A DNA stretch of 64,000 nucleotides from Smittium culicis (GCA_001970855.1 LSSN01000086.1:1-64000), one strand, 5' to 3'; positions 1 through 12,067 are shown, counted from the stretch's first letter. Program-made: numbers and translations. Notes: a model not told the origin generated them from the letters alone.

Positions 1-1050
1 TCCTCGACCGGCTTTATAAACAAAAATTTGCTTTTAGTACTAGTTTTAGGGTCATCTTTTTTTATTATTAGCGCTGGTGGTGTTGAAACCGCAATCTTTG
101 TCGGCTCAGGGAGTGAGAATTTAAGCGATGATTTCGCCATATCACTCATAAATTTCTTCTTGTTTGTGATGTTTTTCAATGTCGGGCACTCCGACTTCCA
201 GTGCCCATCCTTCTTACAATAACTGCAAGCTTCCTTGCATCCTCTGTAGAAAATGTTTATGCGACCATCTTCGTGGTCAAGAAAAGTAGCAGCTCAGTTT
301 CTATAGTATTTTTTCTGAGCAGGACCTTCATACGATAAGGGATATACTCATTTCTATATTTATTACACAAGGCGCTAATATCCTTGATTTCACCTAGTGG
401 TTTCAGCTGCTTTGTGACCAGCTCAATCATTTTAGTGGTGGAAATTTCCTTGAAATTTGGGATATTTACGGTCATAATATCCTCTTCAATTTTTACGGTT
501 TGGTATAGGTCAATTTTCTGATCCTCGTAATTCAATGTCTTAGACATAAGTTTGGCTGCGTTTTCTGGATTTTCAAGTTATATACATTAAATTTGCTCTA
601 TATTCATCATATCTTGTGTATATACTGTCACCTATAGCATTAAATACTACATTCAAGACCTCGGGTACATCTCACTTAAATTGGCCCCAGTCAATACCGA
701 TCTTTTGATCGGATTCTGCTACACAAAACCTTTTTAGGCAGCTCTGCTTGCCCCCAAAAATAAGATGTTTAAGGGATACAGCCCTATATTGGGTCATGTC
801 CAGCTTTGGAAGAATTTTAGCTATTTTTTTATTAAGTATACCGTTTTTTTGTTGGCTTTGTTGGTTTTGTATTTTTTTTTGGTGTTTTTTGGTTTAAATA
901 TTGAGTATTCAACTTGGATTGGTTGAATACACTAGGAGAATTAGCGTTTGTACCTGTTAATTCTGCTTTGGTAGCATATTGGGGGTCATCACCCTTCAAA
1001 ATATCACTAAACAGTGATCTAGCACGTTTTACGGGCTTTCTAATGACCAT
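1..1050 (-). pseudogene. Decayed LINE ORF1 (gag-like, CCHC zinc knuckle), partial
   Basis: Minus-strand relic of a nucleic-acid-binding ORF1 from a non-LTR retrotransposon, running off the left edge. A start at 1050 opens a basic 72-residue N-terminus (MVIRKPVKRARSLF...). Readable segments continue in shifted frames at about 820-660 and 660-580, then a clean 96-residue segment lies at 547-257. Below about 290 the frame shifts again and yields a zinc knuckle, CSYCKKDGHWKSEC, at about 230-185, which fits CX2CX4HX4C. At least two stops and two or more frameshifts separate the pieces, so it is not translatable as one protein. Family knowledge: CCHC knuckles in retroelement ORF1 or gag proteins bind the element RNA. 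Its coding partner (endonuclease/RT) would lie left of the window. An LTR-element gag cannot be fully excluded. Confidence 0.75.
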
Positions 1051-1458
1051 ACTTGAGTAAATTGGTGTGTTTTTTTTACTTTGCTTTTTTATTTTTTATT
1101 TCTTTTGTGTAGGCTTTTTTTTTGTGTCGCAAACTAGTCGAAATAATCAGATTCGTTAAATTCGGCGATTTGCGTGCTTTTTTTTTCTCGATTTGGCTAA
1201 TTAAAACCGTGCACCAAACTTGCGCACTTACAATTTAATTGCAATATTTAAACTTTGTCTTCAGAGACCAAACTTGTACCAAAATGTAGCTCTTGGCAAG
1301 GTCAACAAAGTTGTATTAATAAGTTAAAATCGATAGACTACGTGTTCGATAGTTATAGTCATTTTTATTCAGTGAGCGCGTAAAAAAAAATGAATAGTAG
1401 ATAAGAAATAAAATTTTATAGACTCTATATCCCTATTGGCTTGACCAAGAAAAAATTT

Positions 1459-1493
1459 TCAAAGAGAGAGAGAGATAGAGGGAGAGAGAGGGA
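1459..1493. repeat. GA-rich simple repeat
   Basis: An interrupted (GA)n tract on the plus strand, AGAGAGAGAGAT followed by AGAGGGAGAGAG. It is an ordinary microsatellite with no visible gene association. Confidence 0.85.
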
Positions 1494-1499
1494 ACTTTT

Positions 1500-1800
1500 A
1501 CACTCTAAAGTAATAAAAAATTCTACGCAATTATTAAAAGTTTATATAAAATGAAAGTATTTACTCTCCATGATTTCTTTAAAGGCTTTTTAAAGCATGG
1601 TATTATTAATTTTTTATACTAGTATACTTTTAGGGGAGCCTATAAGTTATTTATACATTATTAGAATTTTATTTTGTAGTATAGATATTAAATTATCTAG
1701 GTGTATTCCTATATGAATATAGCCTTTAAAAATTGGCATACCAAAAACAAAAGAGGCTATCACTTTTGTATTTACTATCTGGATAGCACTGTAATATGCT
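1500..1800 (+). repeat. Dispersed ~300-bp repeat, copy 1
   Basis: Aligns by eye over its whole length with 55420-55720 in the same orientation. Shared landmarks in order: CACTCTA-AGTAAT, ACTCTCCAT.A, TTCTTTAAAGG, TATACTTTT..GGGGAGC, CTAGGT.TATTCCTA..TGAATATA and AAAAATTG.CAT.CCAAAA. No open frame is shared, so it is likely a non-autonomous transposon or solo element. Ends were not resolved. Confidence 0.65.
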
Positions 1801-2364
1801 ATAATAAGCTGATTGTTTTTAGATAGCTTATCGAAGAGTTAAGTGTTTTTTTTTTTTTTAAATACGGGTTCGTTTTAGTACTCTAATATTAATTATACTG
1901 ATCTAGGTTTTGTTTTTTAATTTAAGTTTTATTTTTTAGAGAGGTGGGTCATTTTTATCGCCCTCTTTTTTAATAAATATGAATTAATTATAACCAATAG
2001 AAATTATTAGAATTCAAGCTAACTAGTTGAATTGCTCAACTACTGGTGGTAAAACGTACATGAAGTATAAAAATCCTCCAGTTATTAAGCAATTTTATCA
2101 GTTGTAAATTTACGTTCCGAGTATAAAATAAATGGTAAATAAAAGAATTAAATAAATATTAAGTAATTGGTTTTTGAGGATTATCTCATCATGTAGCTAT
2201 TATATGACAGTACTATGCAATACAAAAATGACAAGCAGGGAAAAAATTTTTACTTAGTTTAAAAATAATTTTTATTTACTATTAAGTGTATCCAAAATAA
2301 TAATTTAATAGATCTCAGAGTTGCATATTTTATAGAAATTCAGTATTCTACTTCAATTAAAATT

Positions 2365-2660
2365 AGGTTTCGTACCATTCGTGAAAGGGTACATCTGCAA
2401 CTGCTAAAAAAATTTTTAGTCAATCTAAACCTGCAAAAGTGCTTTTGCAAAAATTTTTGCGGCTTTTACATATTCAAAAACAGCCTATGCTAAATTGAAA
2501 TTAAATTTTCCAAAATCTTTTGTAACAATATTATGTAATTTGAAATTTTTTTTTGAAACGTGTATTGAAAATTATATGTGTAAAATATGTGGCAACTTTT
2601 GGAAAATAGAATTCAAAACCTTATAATTTTTGTATTTCTATTGCTGTTTTTGGATCACAA
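2365..2660 (+). repeat. TTTGCAAAA-rich dispersed repeat, copy 1
   Basis: Same order of landmarks as 56133-56376: CCATTCGT, a GGGTACATCTGC-like block, CAATCTAA, GCTTTTGCAAAA, TTCAAAAACA and TTATGTAAT. Divergent from the other copies, hence old. No coding potential. Confidence 0.55.
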
Positions 2661-4747
2661 AAGCCACATAAAAAATGATACATTGGTCATACGAGGTCGA
2701 AAATTGAATACAGTACAGTTACTAACGGATTAATAAATAATTTCAGAATGATTTACTATAACTAATCAATATTTACTAAATACAAAAAAAATCAATACAG
2801 CAAAAACTCTGAGTTAGCAACACCTTAAGGTGGCAACGCTCTAAGAAGGCAGCTTTATGAGTTTTAAATTGAAAAAATATTGATTTATTGATTGAAGTAA
2901 CCCCATTTTTATTAAAGCGATTTTATAGGCTGATTAAATCAAATATGAAACATTTATCAAATTTTATTTGTCAACTGGCTATTTATATTGCATATAATCT
3001 GGCCTATTGTCAATTGCACTCTAAGAAGGCAATTCACGGCTCTGTTGTAAAATTACCGTAAAATGAGCCAAAATATAATTTCCAAGATAGCATCTAAAGC
3101 ATGTACTTGAATTAAATTTTACTTTTTTTTTAAATAAAAAATTTAAACAAATAAAATTATTGTATTTAGAATTCTAGACTTAAGCTTATTATTTTTGTTA
3201 ATTAGTAATTGGCTCCTCGCTAGCTATTTTTATTATTAAAAAGCATCTAAAATGGTAAATTGCTATCTGAGAGGAAATTTGGACCAAAATGGGGTAAAAA
3301 TACCTGTTGCTTACTCAGGGGTTTTACTGCATTTCATTTTTGCTGATTGAGAAATAAATATACAGGATTAAAACATAGAAAAAACTTGGAAAAAATGTAT
3401 ATTTATACATGTAGTTGTGTTTATACTATAACTTTCATTTGATATATCATATTTTGATATTAATATAACGTTTTAGTATAATCAGGTTTATCTGTAATTT
3501 TACCTATTATCAAAATCACGTTTTTAAATTAAATCGCTAAAATCTAGTTTGTACATCTATTTTTAATTCTATAAAAACGATTATCAAGAGTAAAATAGAA
3601 TATATAAATATAATCAAATATGATTGAATCAATTTATGTAAATTTATACACAATGTAATTCTTGGTTACATGAAATTGAGTTGATAGCTAAAGATATGAT
3701 TTTGGTATTCTGAAGCTTTGTTAAAGTTTTTACATTAATTAATTTACCTGGTTTATTTTAAAGTAAAATATATAGGCTATAATATTAACTTGTTAAAATA
3801 AAAAATCGGAGCTAAATTTATGAAATCTGAATTTTATACCCATTTTAATAAAAAATCTTTGATAGGCTACAAATTTTATAAATATTAGATCAATTTTAAG
3901 CCTTAGCATAGGTGTAACATCTAGTAATTAAATTAATTCATAACTATATACTGTATAACATTATTATCTTTAACCAATGAAATATTTATTTTTTTTGTAA
4001 CGACACTTCAGTTAATGTGCTTCTAGTCCTCGATTTCTATATTGTAAGATATCAGCGAGGATGCTTGATTTTTGAAAATATATTATCTTAAAATTAATTT
4101 GCAATAAATTAAGTAAATTAATGTAAAAATGTTTATAATTTAAACTTAATTTATTATTTCATATTTATGGGCGAATTAAAATAAATTAACTTGATTTTTT
4201 AAAATCGTGATATAATTTTTTTAGGGTCAAATGTAAACAAAAGTATTTGGAACTTGAGTTAATTTCCTGATAGTAACGATTCTGTAGAGTGGCGGTGAGG
4301 AGATTGGTGAAAATCGTTTTTTACTTTTTATAGCTTTTTTATTAATTTTTAATTAACTTTAATGCTCTATATGTACGCTTAATGAGTGAATTTCAAAAAG
4401 GGGGAAAAAATGTTTAAAATTTTTTTATAGCTGTCAATATTTTTTTCAGAAATCCCTTTACCAATAAAATAAAGAACGAACTAATAAAATTTTGATAGCT
4501 AAATTAAAATTAAAAAATTAATCTTGTATAATTTATTGTTAAGCAAACCAAGTAAACAGCGAAATTAAAAAAAAAGATTTAAAATAATATTAGACATTTC
4601 TCATTTAATTGAAAAAAAGATGTTGAAATTAATTGAATTATACATATATGCGGAATATATTGCTAAGTACATAGTACTCACATATTCAAAAATTATCAAT
4701 ATTTAATTTCTAATACGATTGAATACCATAAGAAGGACTTTAAAAAA

Positions 4748-4757
4748 TATATAAATA
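4748..4757 (+). promoter_or_regulatory. TATA-like box of the 4864 gene
   Basis: TATATAAATA lies 107 bp before the ATG. Boxes at a comparable distance precede other unrelated genes here (9118, 46215, 57941), which raises confidence above chance for AT-rich DNA. Confidence 0.45.
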
Positions 4758-4863
4758 CCAAGGAAATTCGTTTTTCTTAAAAATTCAAAACAAATTCAAA
4801 ACAAAATTATCTGTTAAAAACAGCATTAGACTAAAATTCAAATTTAATACCGCAGAATAAAAA

Positions 4864-5769
4864 ATGTTTAGAAAGAAATCTTTTTACATTTTTGGATCAT
4901 TTTTGATTTTAAGCAGATTTTCAATCTCTGCGCCTTCAGATACTACAGACATAAACAGGGTTTTGGATAATAAGTGCTACTGCGTAGATGTTGACCTTTA
5001 TAAAGACAGTTTGAATTATGCTCTTTATTACTCTGCCTTTAGCTATAAATTTAAAACACCAATTAGCCCAAGCGCTTGTGATGTAGATTGCGGTAAACTT
5101 AAAAGAGTTGGTCTCAAAGATATCAAAAATGAGGCCGAAAAATCATATAATTCTTTTACTAGCTATTACTTAAATTTGTCCAATGAAATTGATTATTTGA
5201 AAGACAAAAATTGCAGACTCTTAAAAGCAACAGCCGGAAATAAACTATCTTGTAGCTTTGAAAGTGAAGAAAATGCATCTGAATTTTATGAAGCTATAAT
5301 AGAAAAAAGCGAGCTGTTTGATAGTGATGATATACTATATCACTTTGTAAATATCATTGATAGAATGAATGAAGATGGGAAAAAAGTTGCTCCTATTGAA
5401 TATGAGCTAGATTATTTAAAGTATGTAAGATGTATAAATTTTCGGTCTCAGTCATCTCAACTCACTCAAAAAATTAAAAGATTGTTATCATTAATTATTT
5501 CTCAAAGAGAGGCTACATTTTGTCCCAGTTTTAATGAATATAGAAAAAATAGGTTAAATGAAGATTATACTGCGGAAGAGCTGTTGATGAAAAAGAAAAT
5601 AAAGTCCTTCTTTCACCATTTCATAAACGAACAAGGCGTTTGCACTGAGCATTGGCATTATAATTATGATATTGGAGAATTTAATAATATGGATGGTGTT
5701 AAGCAGAAGTTCAATGATCTGGCGATAGAGTATATACAAAATTTATCTAACTTTACCGCAAAAATTTAA
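4864..5769 (+). CDS. Secreted Cys-containing protein, unknown function
   Basis: Uninterrupted 301-residue frame. The N-terminus (about 1-23) is a classic signal peptide: basic MFRKK, hydrophobic FYIFGSFLIL, then small residues ending near SISA|P. The mature part is charged and mostly helical-looking, with no further membrane segment. About ten cysteines are visible, grouped as CYC (about 38-40), CDVDC (about 73-77), C...SC (about 119-132), single later ones and one near the C-terminus, which suggests disulphides in a secreted protein. It resembles no family I recognise. The protein at 36333-37103 shares the order C-V-x-x-x-x-Y-K-x-x-L, then C, then LK-x-x-C, then N-x-SC, so both may belong to one lineage-specific secreted family. 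A TATA-like box lies 107 bp upstream. No intron is apparent. An effector role in host interaction is possible but unproven. Confidence 0.8.
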   Translation: MFRKKSFYIFGSFLILSRFSISAPSDTTDINRVLDNKCYCVDVDLYKDSLNYALYYSAFSYKFKTPISPSACDVDCGKLKRVGLKDIKNEAEKSYNSFTSYYLNLSNEIDYLKDKNCRLLKATAGNKLSCSFESEENASEFYEAIIEKSELFDSDDILYHFVNIIDRMNEDGKKVAPIEYELDYLKYVRCINFRSQSSQLTQKIKRLLSLIISQREATFCPSFNEYRKNRLNEDYTAEELLMKKKIKSFFHHFINEQGVCTEHWHYNYDIGEFNNMDGVKQKFNDLAIEYIQNLSNFTAKI

Positions 5770-6498
5770 ATAATCTGTAATCAAGTTTCACCTAAATAGC
5801 CACGTTTTTTTAATATTTATTTCAGGTTCAAATTAATTAAATTGGAATTATATGCTACTAAAATAAGAATTTAGTAATACTCAAACCTAAAGATAAATTA
5901 ATATTGAAGTATTTATACCAAACTCGGATTTTATTAATCATTTATCATAAAAATTATATTAGATTAAATTAAAAGTAAATATATAAAATAAATACACAGC
6001 TATGTGAAAAATGTTAAGAGCTATAGTATCTTTATGGATTAACATTTTAAAGATATTTTAAGATTCGAAAAAAATGGCTTTTTTTACCCCTATTACAAAA
6101 TAAATTTGAATTAAAAACGTAAATTACTTTCTGATTATATGAATTCGAAAACTGTCTATGATATTTGAACTTTTTTTCGGTTATAAAAGTTATATTAGTA
6201 AACTCAAAAACCATCTACGACAGAGAAAAAAATAGAACACCCATGCATAATTTTTTTTATGTGAATATAGGAGCTTGTTATGCAGACGAAACTGTATTAT
6301 CAAATGTACACAATAATTGAAATTAAAGCAATCAAAAATTAATACATTAAATTGCATTGAATATGCTTGTATCGATTTATATAAAAACACTTATTACACA
6401 TCAAATAATAACCATTATAATATCATAAGATACTTTAAAACGATACTAATAAACTAGTTTTATAATAAAATATAAACACATATACCAAAATTATAATC
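5770..6498. other. Intergenic, nothing recognised
   Basis: AT-rich spacer between the secreted-protein gene and the LINE relic. Short open frames here lack any family signal. The exact 5' truncation point of the LINE is not resolved. Confidence 0.6.
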
Positions 6499-7770
6499 AT
6501 GTTCTATTTTATCAACGAAAATAAAAGCATTTTTTTATCCACGGAATACCTCTGTGGAGTGCGACAAACATGCCCAGCCTCGCCGATACTCTTCGATTTT
6601 TATATTAATGACATATTCAAGGGCGTACGAGGTGTGCGGGTGCCTGGGCTCACCTCACGCATACCCGAACTACTGTTCGCTGATGATGCCGTGCTATTGG
6701 CAGAATCATCAGCCGAGCTACAAGATGCACTGAACACCATTATCGAATGGTCGGACACTTGGGAAATGGCTGTGAATGCTTCCAAGTGCGGGATAATGAC
6801 TATAAGCGGGGAGATGACTACTGATATGACCCTGCAGGGCCAAAAAGTCGACTCCACCGATCAGTACACCTACCTGAGCTATATTATGAATAGAAGTGAG
6901 AAGTATCTGGGACTATCAAATAAAAGGTCAGTAAGGCTGTATACGCTGCCTAAGCTTTCAGAGACGGTCTGATGTGCTCACAGCACTAAAAAACAAGTTC
7001 ATCAATTCGGTGCCGATTCCGATTGCTTGTTACGGATGGGAGACATTTGGCATGAGCAAAGCCAGTTGCAAGTCCATACAGTCAGAAATCGACAAGGCGA
7101 TCCGACTGATTGTCAATGTCGGAAAATCAGCGGCCATGGAGCGCATCAGGGATGAACAAGCATAGCCTCAGTGTTCATGCGCACCAGCACATCCCGTGAG
7201 CGTGCATATCATAAGTGGCCAACCTCAAAAACATGGATCGCCGACCTCATCAAGGCACCAATGAAGGCACGGATCGCCACCTGGGTTACCGGGAGCGCCC
7301 GGTGGATCAAAAATTTTTGCTCTCAAGATTCAAACGGTCAGACTATAATCACGATAGTCGACCGGAAACGACGAAATAACCGGTCTGTCATCCACCGGTG
7401 GACGGCGGATCGGAAAATCGGCAAAAAAGGCAACTGGGTTGACCTTCAAGCTATGTATCCGGACCTGAAGCTGGGCCTTCAGGACATTGGAAAAATGCGT
7501 ATGGGCACATTCCGGACCGCCCAGCGCCTGTCGAACATGAAAATCGCCGACCAAAAATTCAAAAAATTTTGCCCCTGCTGCAACGTGTGTGTGCATGAGA
7601 CGGTCGAGCACATACTTCTGAGCTGCAGCCGGTGGCGAAATCACCGATCATCGACGATCAGCCGGTTCATACCGACGCCGATCCGCTCTGACCAAAAAAT
7701 TTTACTTTCGAATTTCAACGAAGCCCGGTTGGGGCTAGCTGGAAAACTCCTTGGAGGGTGGTCTAAATAA
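6499..7770 (+). pseudogene. Truncated, frameshifted LINE reverse transcriptase
   Basis: C-terminal half of a non-LTR retrotransposon ORF2. Piece 1 (6499-6972) carries RT motifs: GVRQTCPASPILFDFYIND (the GxxQG-P-SP..F block) and the catalytic LFADDAVLLAES (YxDD-equivalent FADD, codons 6676-6687), followed by the thumb-like region. Piece 2 (6974-7165) is in another frame (CYGWETFGMSK...). Piece 3 (7171-7770) returns to the first frame and ends with a Cys/His segment, CPCCNVCVHETVEHILLSC, typical of LINE C-termini. Two frame breaks, near 6960 and 7165, and loss of everything upstream of the RT palm show it is dead. Its base composition is clearly more GC-rich than the flanks, so the insertion has not yet drifted to the AT-rich host background. 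The 3' tail follows directly. Confidence 0.9.
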
Positions 7771-8058
7771 TCTTTGAGCCAGCTTCGAACTGGCACAACT
7801 GATCAGAATTTTAAGCTGAGAACAGCCAAATTTTTGAATTGCTTTCGTGTTGCCAAAGTACTTATACTGCAAAGTATAAGTGATTCGTCGGTCCCCTTGA
7901 ACCAAATTCCAATGGTATGGAGCTGCTAGAGCGGCCGAGGGGTGTCGGTTGAAAAATTTTTTTTAAATATTTTTTTAACTTTTTAAATATTTTTTGTTAG
8001 TTTTTAATACACTTTTAAATTAAGTTTAATAAACTCTCTGAGACAAAAAAAAAAAAAG
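6499..8058 (+). mobile_element. 5'-truncated LINE with 3' tail and poly(A)
   Basis: The RT relic (6499-7770) is followed by a 3' untranslated tail with the landmarks CTTGAACCAA, GCTGCTAGAGCGGC, GGTTGAAAAA and TTTAATAAACTCTCTGAGAC, ending in an A run at about 8046-8058. The same tail, minus strand, occurs at 48275-48442 and 49268-49436, which defines the 3' boundary of this family. The 5' boundary may lie a little before 6499. I did not find a clear target-site duplication. Confidence 0.8.
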
Positions 8059-9001
8059 GAGTCTACAGAGCTTTTTTTTTAGCAAATAATATTTTCTAAA
8101 TTAAATAAATAGTTAGAAAATTCATTACGCCTTTCAAATTCTGTCAATTATGAATTTCATTTTAAAATATCCAGTCCATTAACTATTAGCTGCAACAAAG
8201 TGTTATCTTCGTTAAGAATTTCCTATATATTACTGCGCTTGTGATAAGAGTTATAGTTTTCTTTTCGTACATATATTTTTTAGACTCTTATGTAAAGCGG
8301 AATTTTTTTACCTTATAAATTTTATTTGCTAGAGTGAATTAGATAAAGCTATTGGCTGTATTAGATTATTCATTCTATGATAATTTTAGTAAGGTTTAAA
8401 AAATAAACTAGAGCTGATAAGTAGGAAAATTCAAACAGAACTAGTTCAACTAATCGTAATATCTCCTATTTATTTAATTATTTATAGCTTGGTTTTGAGG
8501 GCTAACTGATCGCGATTAAAAGTTTAGAGTGTATTATTTATGATAGCGACACAAATGGGCGATTAAAACTATAGAGAATGGTTTTTTATTGGATTTGTGA
8601 AATAATATAGAAGTCAGTGTTATTGGTTCAGAGATTAATTGCTGTACCAATGAGTAATTCATTGAGATAAAAATAAATATTGAATTTTGGCTGAGAAGAG
8701 TAATTGGAAGAAAATATCAGACAATATTTTTTGCGCATATAAATTTATGTATTATTGGATGCGAGAATTTGATTATTGGCTTGAGTTGCATAATGTGGAG
8801 ATCAATGAAAATTACTGCCAGCCCAATAGCGTGATTCGCTAGCAAGTAGAAAAGACAAAGATGATTTGTTAGAGAGAAAATTTTGATAGAAATTATTACT
8901 TATGCTTTTATTTGAATGCCAATGGAATAATCAGAAATAGTGACCGAAGGTGCTAAATATAAGCAGAAAACTGTTTTTTTTCGGCGTTTATATTTATTAA
9001 G
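8059..9001. other. Intergenic, upstream of SES1
   Basis: AT-rich spacer with no gene and no convincing repeat. It ends in the TATA-like promoter of the seryl-tRNA synthetase gene. Confidence 0.6.
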
Positions 9002-9009
9002 TATAAAAA
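9002..9009 (+). promoter_or_regulatory. TATA-like box of SES1
   Basis: TATAAAAA, 109 bp before the ATG at 9118. The intervening leader lacks upstream ATGs. Confidence 0.45.
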
Positions 9010-9117
9010 GAGTCTATAGATAGGATAAAAAAAAGTTTCTCTTATCAACTATTTTCAAATAGACAAAAGGCTTCATCCGCATTAACCATTCAAGAACTTT
9101 TCAAAACTACATAAACG

Positions 9118-10494
9118 ATGCTTGATATCAACTTGTTCCAGGCTGAGAAGGGAGGAAATCCCGACTTGATTAGAAAGTCAGTCAAGAACAGAGGCGGTGA
9201 TCCAGAGATTGTTGACAGGATCATTCAAATGTACAAAGACTGGACAGCCGTCAGATTCCACCTTGATGAGAACAACAAGGCCACAAATGCCTTACAAAAG
9301 AAGATCGGGGCTTTGATGAAGGCTAAAGAGGATGCTTCTGCCTTGCTTGCTGAGAAAGTTCAGCTTGCTAAGGATAAGGCCGCTTTATTGGAAGAAGAAA
9401 AAGTCAAAGACGCCGAGTTGAAAAACACAGTTATGAGCATCGGTAACATTGTTCACGAGTCAGTTCCAGTATCAATGACTGAAGATGATAACTTATTAGT
9501 TAGAGAATACCTTTCAGAAAGAGATAGCCCCAACGGTGAAAAAGCTCCAGTGAAGCGTGACGATTACCTTAACCACCATGAAGTTTTGTGGCAATTGGCA
9601 GGTTACGACCAAGAAAGAGGTGCCAAAGTAGCTGGCCACAGAGGTTATTTCCTTTGTGATGTAGGTGTTGATCTCAACTTGGCTTTAATCATGTACGGGT
9701 TGAACTTTTTATCAAAACGTGGTTACAAGAAGCTTCAAACACCTTTCTTCATGAACAAGGAAGTTATGTCCAAGACTGCACAATTGAGCGACTATGACGA
9801 ACAGTTGTACAAGATTGCAGGAGATAACTCAGAAGCTACTGAAAATGGTGGAGCTAGCGGGGACAAATACTTGATTGCTACTTCAGAACAACCAATCAGT
9901 GCCTACCATATGAACGAGTGGTTCGAAAACCCTTCAAAGCAATTGCCAATCAAGTATGCAGGATACTCGACATGCTTCCGCAAAGAAGCAGGAGCACACG
10001 GTAAAGATACTTGGGGGCTTTTCCGTATTCATCAATTTGAGAAGATTGAGCAGTTTGTATTGACAGACCCTGAAAAATCATGGGAAATGTTTGATGACAT
10101 GATCAATAACTCAGAAGAGTTCATTCAATCACTCGGTTTGTCATACAGAGTGGTATCGATTGTTTCAGGCGCACTTAATGATGCAGCAGCCAAGAAGTAT
10201 GATTTGGAGGCATGGTTCCCAAAACAAGGTGAATACAAAGAGCTTGTAAGCTGCTCTAACTGCACAGACTACCAGTCGCGCAAGATGGAAATCCGTTGCG
10301 GCACCAAGAAGCTAGGGGACCGTGAGAAGAAATACGTGCACTGCCTTAACTCTACTCTATGCGCAACTGAAAGAGCTCTTTGCTGCCTACTAGAAAACTA
10401 CCAAACTCCAACTGGTATCAACATCCCAGCACCTCTAGTCCCATACATGGGAGGAGTCGAATTTGTACCATACGTTCGCTTCATCAAACAATAA
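9118..10494 (+). CDS. SES1: Cytosolic seryl-tRNA synthetase
   Basis: Class II aminoacyl-tRNA synthetase, 458 residues, the usual length for the eukaryotic cytosolic enzyme. It charges tRNA-Ser with serine via seryl-adenylate. The N-terminus MLDINLFQAEKGGNPDLIRKS and a helical arm (about 29-105) form the tRNA-binding coiled coil. Motif 1 lies near 192-212, the serine-binding TSEQP at about 255-259, motif 2 (CFRKEAGAHGKDTWGLFRIH, with catalytic Arg) from about 287, and motif 3 (GINIPAPLVPYMGG) near 433-446. No mitochondrial presequence is visible, so it is cytosolic. Unlike most neighbours it has no intron. Codon use is more GC-rich at third positions than the flanking sequence, as expected of a highly expressed gene. 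It stands alone, with LINE relics upstream and repeats downstream. Confidence 0.97.
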   Translation: MLDINLFQAEKGGNPDLIRKSVKNRGGDPEIVDRIIQMYKDWTAVRFHLDENNKATNALQKKIGALMKAKEDASALLAEKVQLAKDKAALLEEEKVKDAELKNTVMSIGNIVHESVPVSMTEDDNLLVREYLSERDSPNGEKAPVKRDDYLNHHEVLWQLAGYDQERGAKVAGHRGYFLCDVGVDLNLALIMYGLNFLSKRGYKKLQTPFFMNKEVMSKTAQLSDYDEQLYKIAGDNSEATENGGASGDKYLIATSEQPISAYHMNEWFENPSKQLPIKYAGYSTCFRKEAGAHGKDTWGLFRIHQFEKIEQFVLTDPEKSWEMFDDMINNSEEFIQSLGLSYRVVSIVSGALNDAAAKKYDLEAWFPKQGEYKELVSCSNCTDYQSRKMEIRCGTKKLGDREKKYVHCLNSTLCATERALCCLLENYQTPTGINIPAPLVPYMGGVEFVPYVRFIKQ

Positions 10495-10849
10495 ATACAA
10501 TTTAATCTCTTCATTTTACTTTTTTTTTGTTACACACATTAATAAACTCTATCTACTTTTTCAAGATTCAGCACCCACAACTTGAAGTCATTTAGTATTT
10601 TTTTTCTATACTCTGTAGAATTTAGTCATAAATAAATTTCAGATTTGCGTATTGAAAATGGTTAAAATTCCATATTTGAATTAATACTCAAATTTATCTG
10701 TTGAATCTGTAGAACAACAACGATCTGTTGTATTTAATCATTTGATCATTTAAACATTTTCTGTTTAATTAAAGTGGCCTGACATACTTAGCCCTAATAA
10801 ATATTTCCATAATAAGCGATTTTTTTAATGCAAAAACTAATTAGCTAAA

Positions 10850-11099
10850 TGGGAGATTCTTTCTTAAGGAGTCATTTTATAGTTTAAAGCGTTTCAGCAT
10901 ATATTATTTATTATTTAATTAATATCCAATAAAAAAAATCCAAGATCATTTTTAGCAAATAACGCTTAAAGAATGGAATAAATAAAAAAAAGATATATAA
11001 AATGCCTTTTCAGCTCTTCAAATAATATTTACATCTAATGAATAATCAAGCCAATAAACTAAACTACATTGAAGGTATCACTTCGTTCAGAATCTCGCA
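10850..11099 (-). mobile_element. ~250-bp MITE (TGGGGGATTCT family), minus copy
   Basis: Starts TGGGAGATTCTTTCTTAAGGAGTCATTTTATAG... on the plus strand (read to TTAAGG as the end) and finishes CTTCGTTCAGAATCTCGCA, the reverse complement of the other end of this family. Length and internal order match the plus-strand copies at 48482-48727 and 55786-56034. Non-coding and non-autonomous. Confidence 0.75.
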
Positions 11100-12067
11100 G
11101 AAAGCAAAAAACATTAATTATTTACTAAAGCTATTAACTATATAAACGAAGGAGTGCATATATGCAGAATTAGTTTTTTTTTTATTATCCAAAAAAAATA
11201 AGAATCTAGCTGTTGTAAAAATTAACTGCCTTGAAAGCAAATTTTTCATTTGAAATTTAATAAAAAGAAAGTCAAATTAGCTTAAATTCAAAATTAAGTT
11301 TTATCTTGAATATATATAAATCATCAAACGTCATACTATAATAAAATGATATAAGCAGGGTTTTGCTTTTATTGTATTTTATATAAACTATGGTGTTTTG
11401 TAGAGCTTTTCAGTTTTCCTTTTTATAAAATTTTACCATTTAAATATAAATCTAGATAAAACAACTAATCTATTTTAGTGCAAAGCTGAAAAAATACAAG
11501 TTATTTAATAAAATTGAGAGCATTAACTTGTAAATACAGCATTATTAAAGCTTTTTGGCAGATGTTTAAAAACTTTTAAAATCAACTCTAACTTAGTTTA
11601 AAAAAATAATAACTCTCCAGCTTTATTCTATTATATTAAAACTTTCTTTTTTTACTAGCATGATTTAACACGTATTAGTAAAGTTTTTTTTTTTTACAAA
11701 GCAATACATTAACATTGTTTATATAATCATAATAAAAATTTTAAAGAATATTCACTACCAAGGATTTATATTTACAAAGTTAAAATTTGTCTAATATAGT
11801 ATTGATACCTAATTAGATTAGCACTTTAATATAAAATAAAACTTTAAAAGAACTAAATTGTATTCATATATTATTATTAGGACATTTTCTAATGCTATAA
11901 AAATAACGAGATAGTTTGCTATAAAAATTTATCGCTTTAAAATGAGGATAATTGCATAGAACCTAATCCAAATTATTTAATAAATTAACATGCGATAACC
12001 TTGGTGAAAAATAAAAGATAATAAATTCAAATCTGGCATCTAAAAATTATAAACTGAAACCAAACTA

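Larger units (their letters stand above)
1051..4747. other. Gene-free AT-rich stretch with repeats
   Basis: No supportable gene on either strand. The part next to 1050 (to about 1340) is probably the 5' leader of the minus-strand LINE relic. The rest holds a GA-rich simple repeat, a copy of a dispersed repeat also found near 55.4 kb, a TTTGCAAAA-type repeat and low-complexity AT sequence. The 13-mer CTCTAAGAAGGCA occurs twice, near 2839 and 3019, next to a CACCTTAAGGTG palindrome near 2820. Confidence 0.7.

Noticed and set aside
28..222. 64-residue plus-strand open frame at the left edge
   Set aside because: It lies antisense to the CCHC-bearing ORF1 relic, which explains the sequence better.
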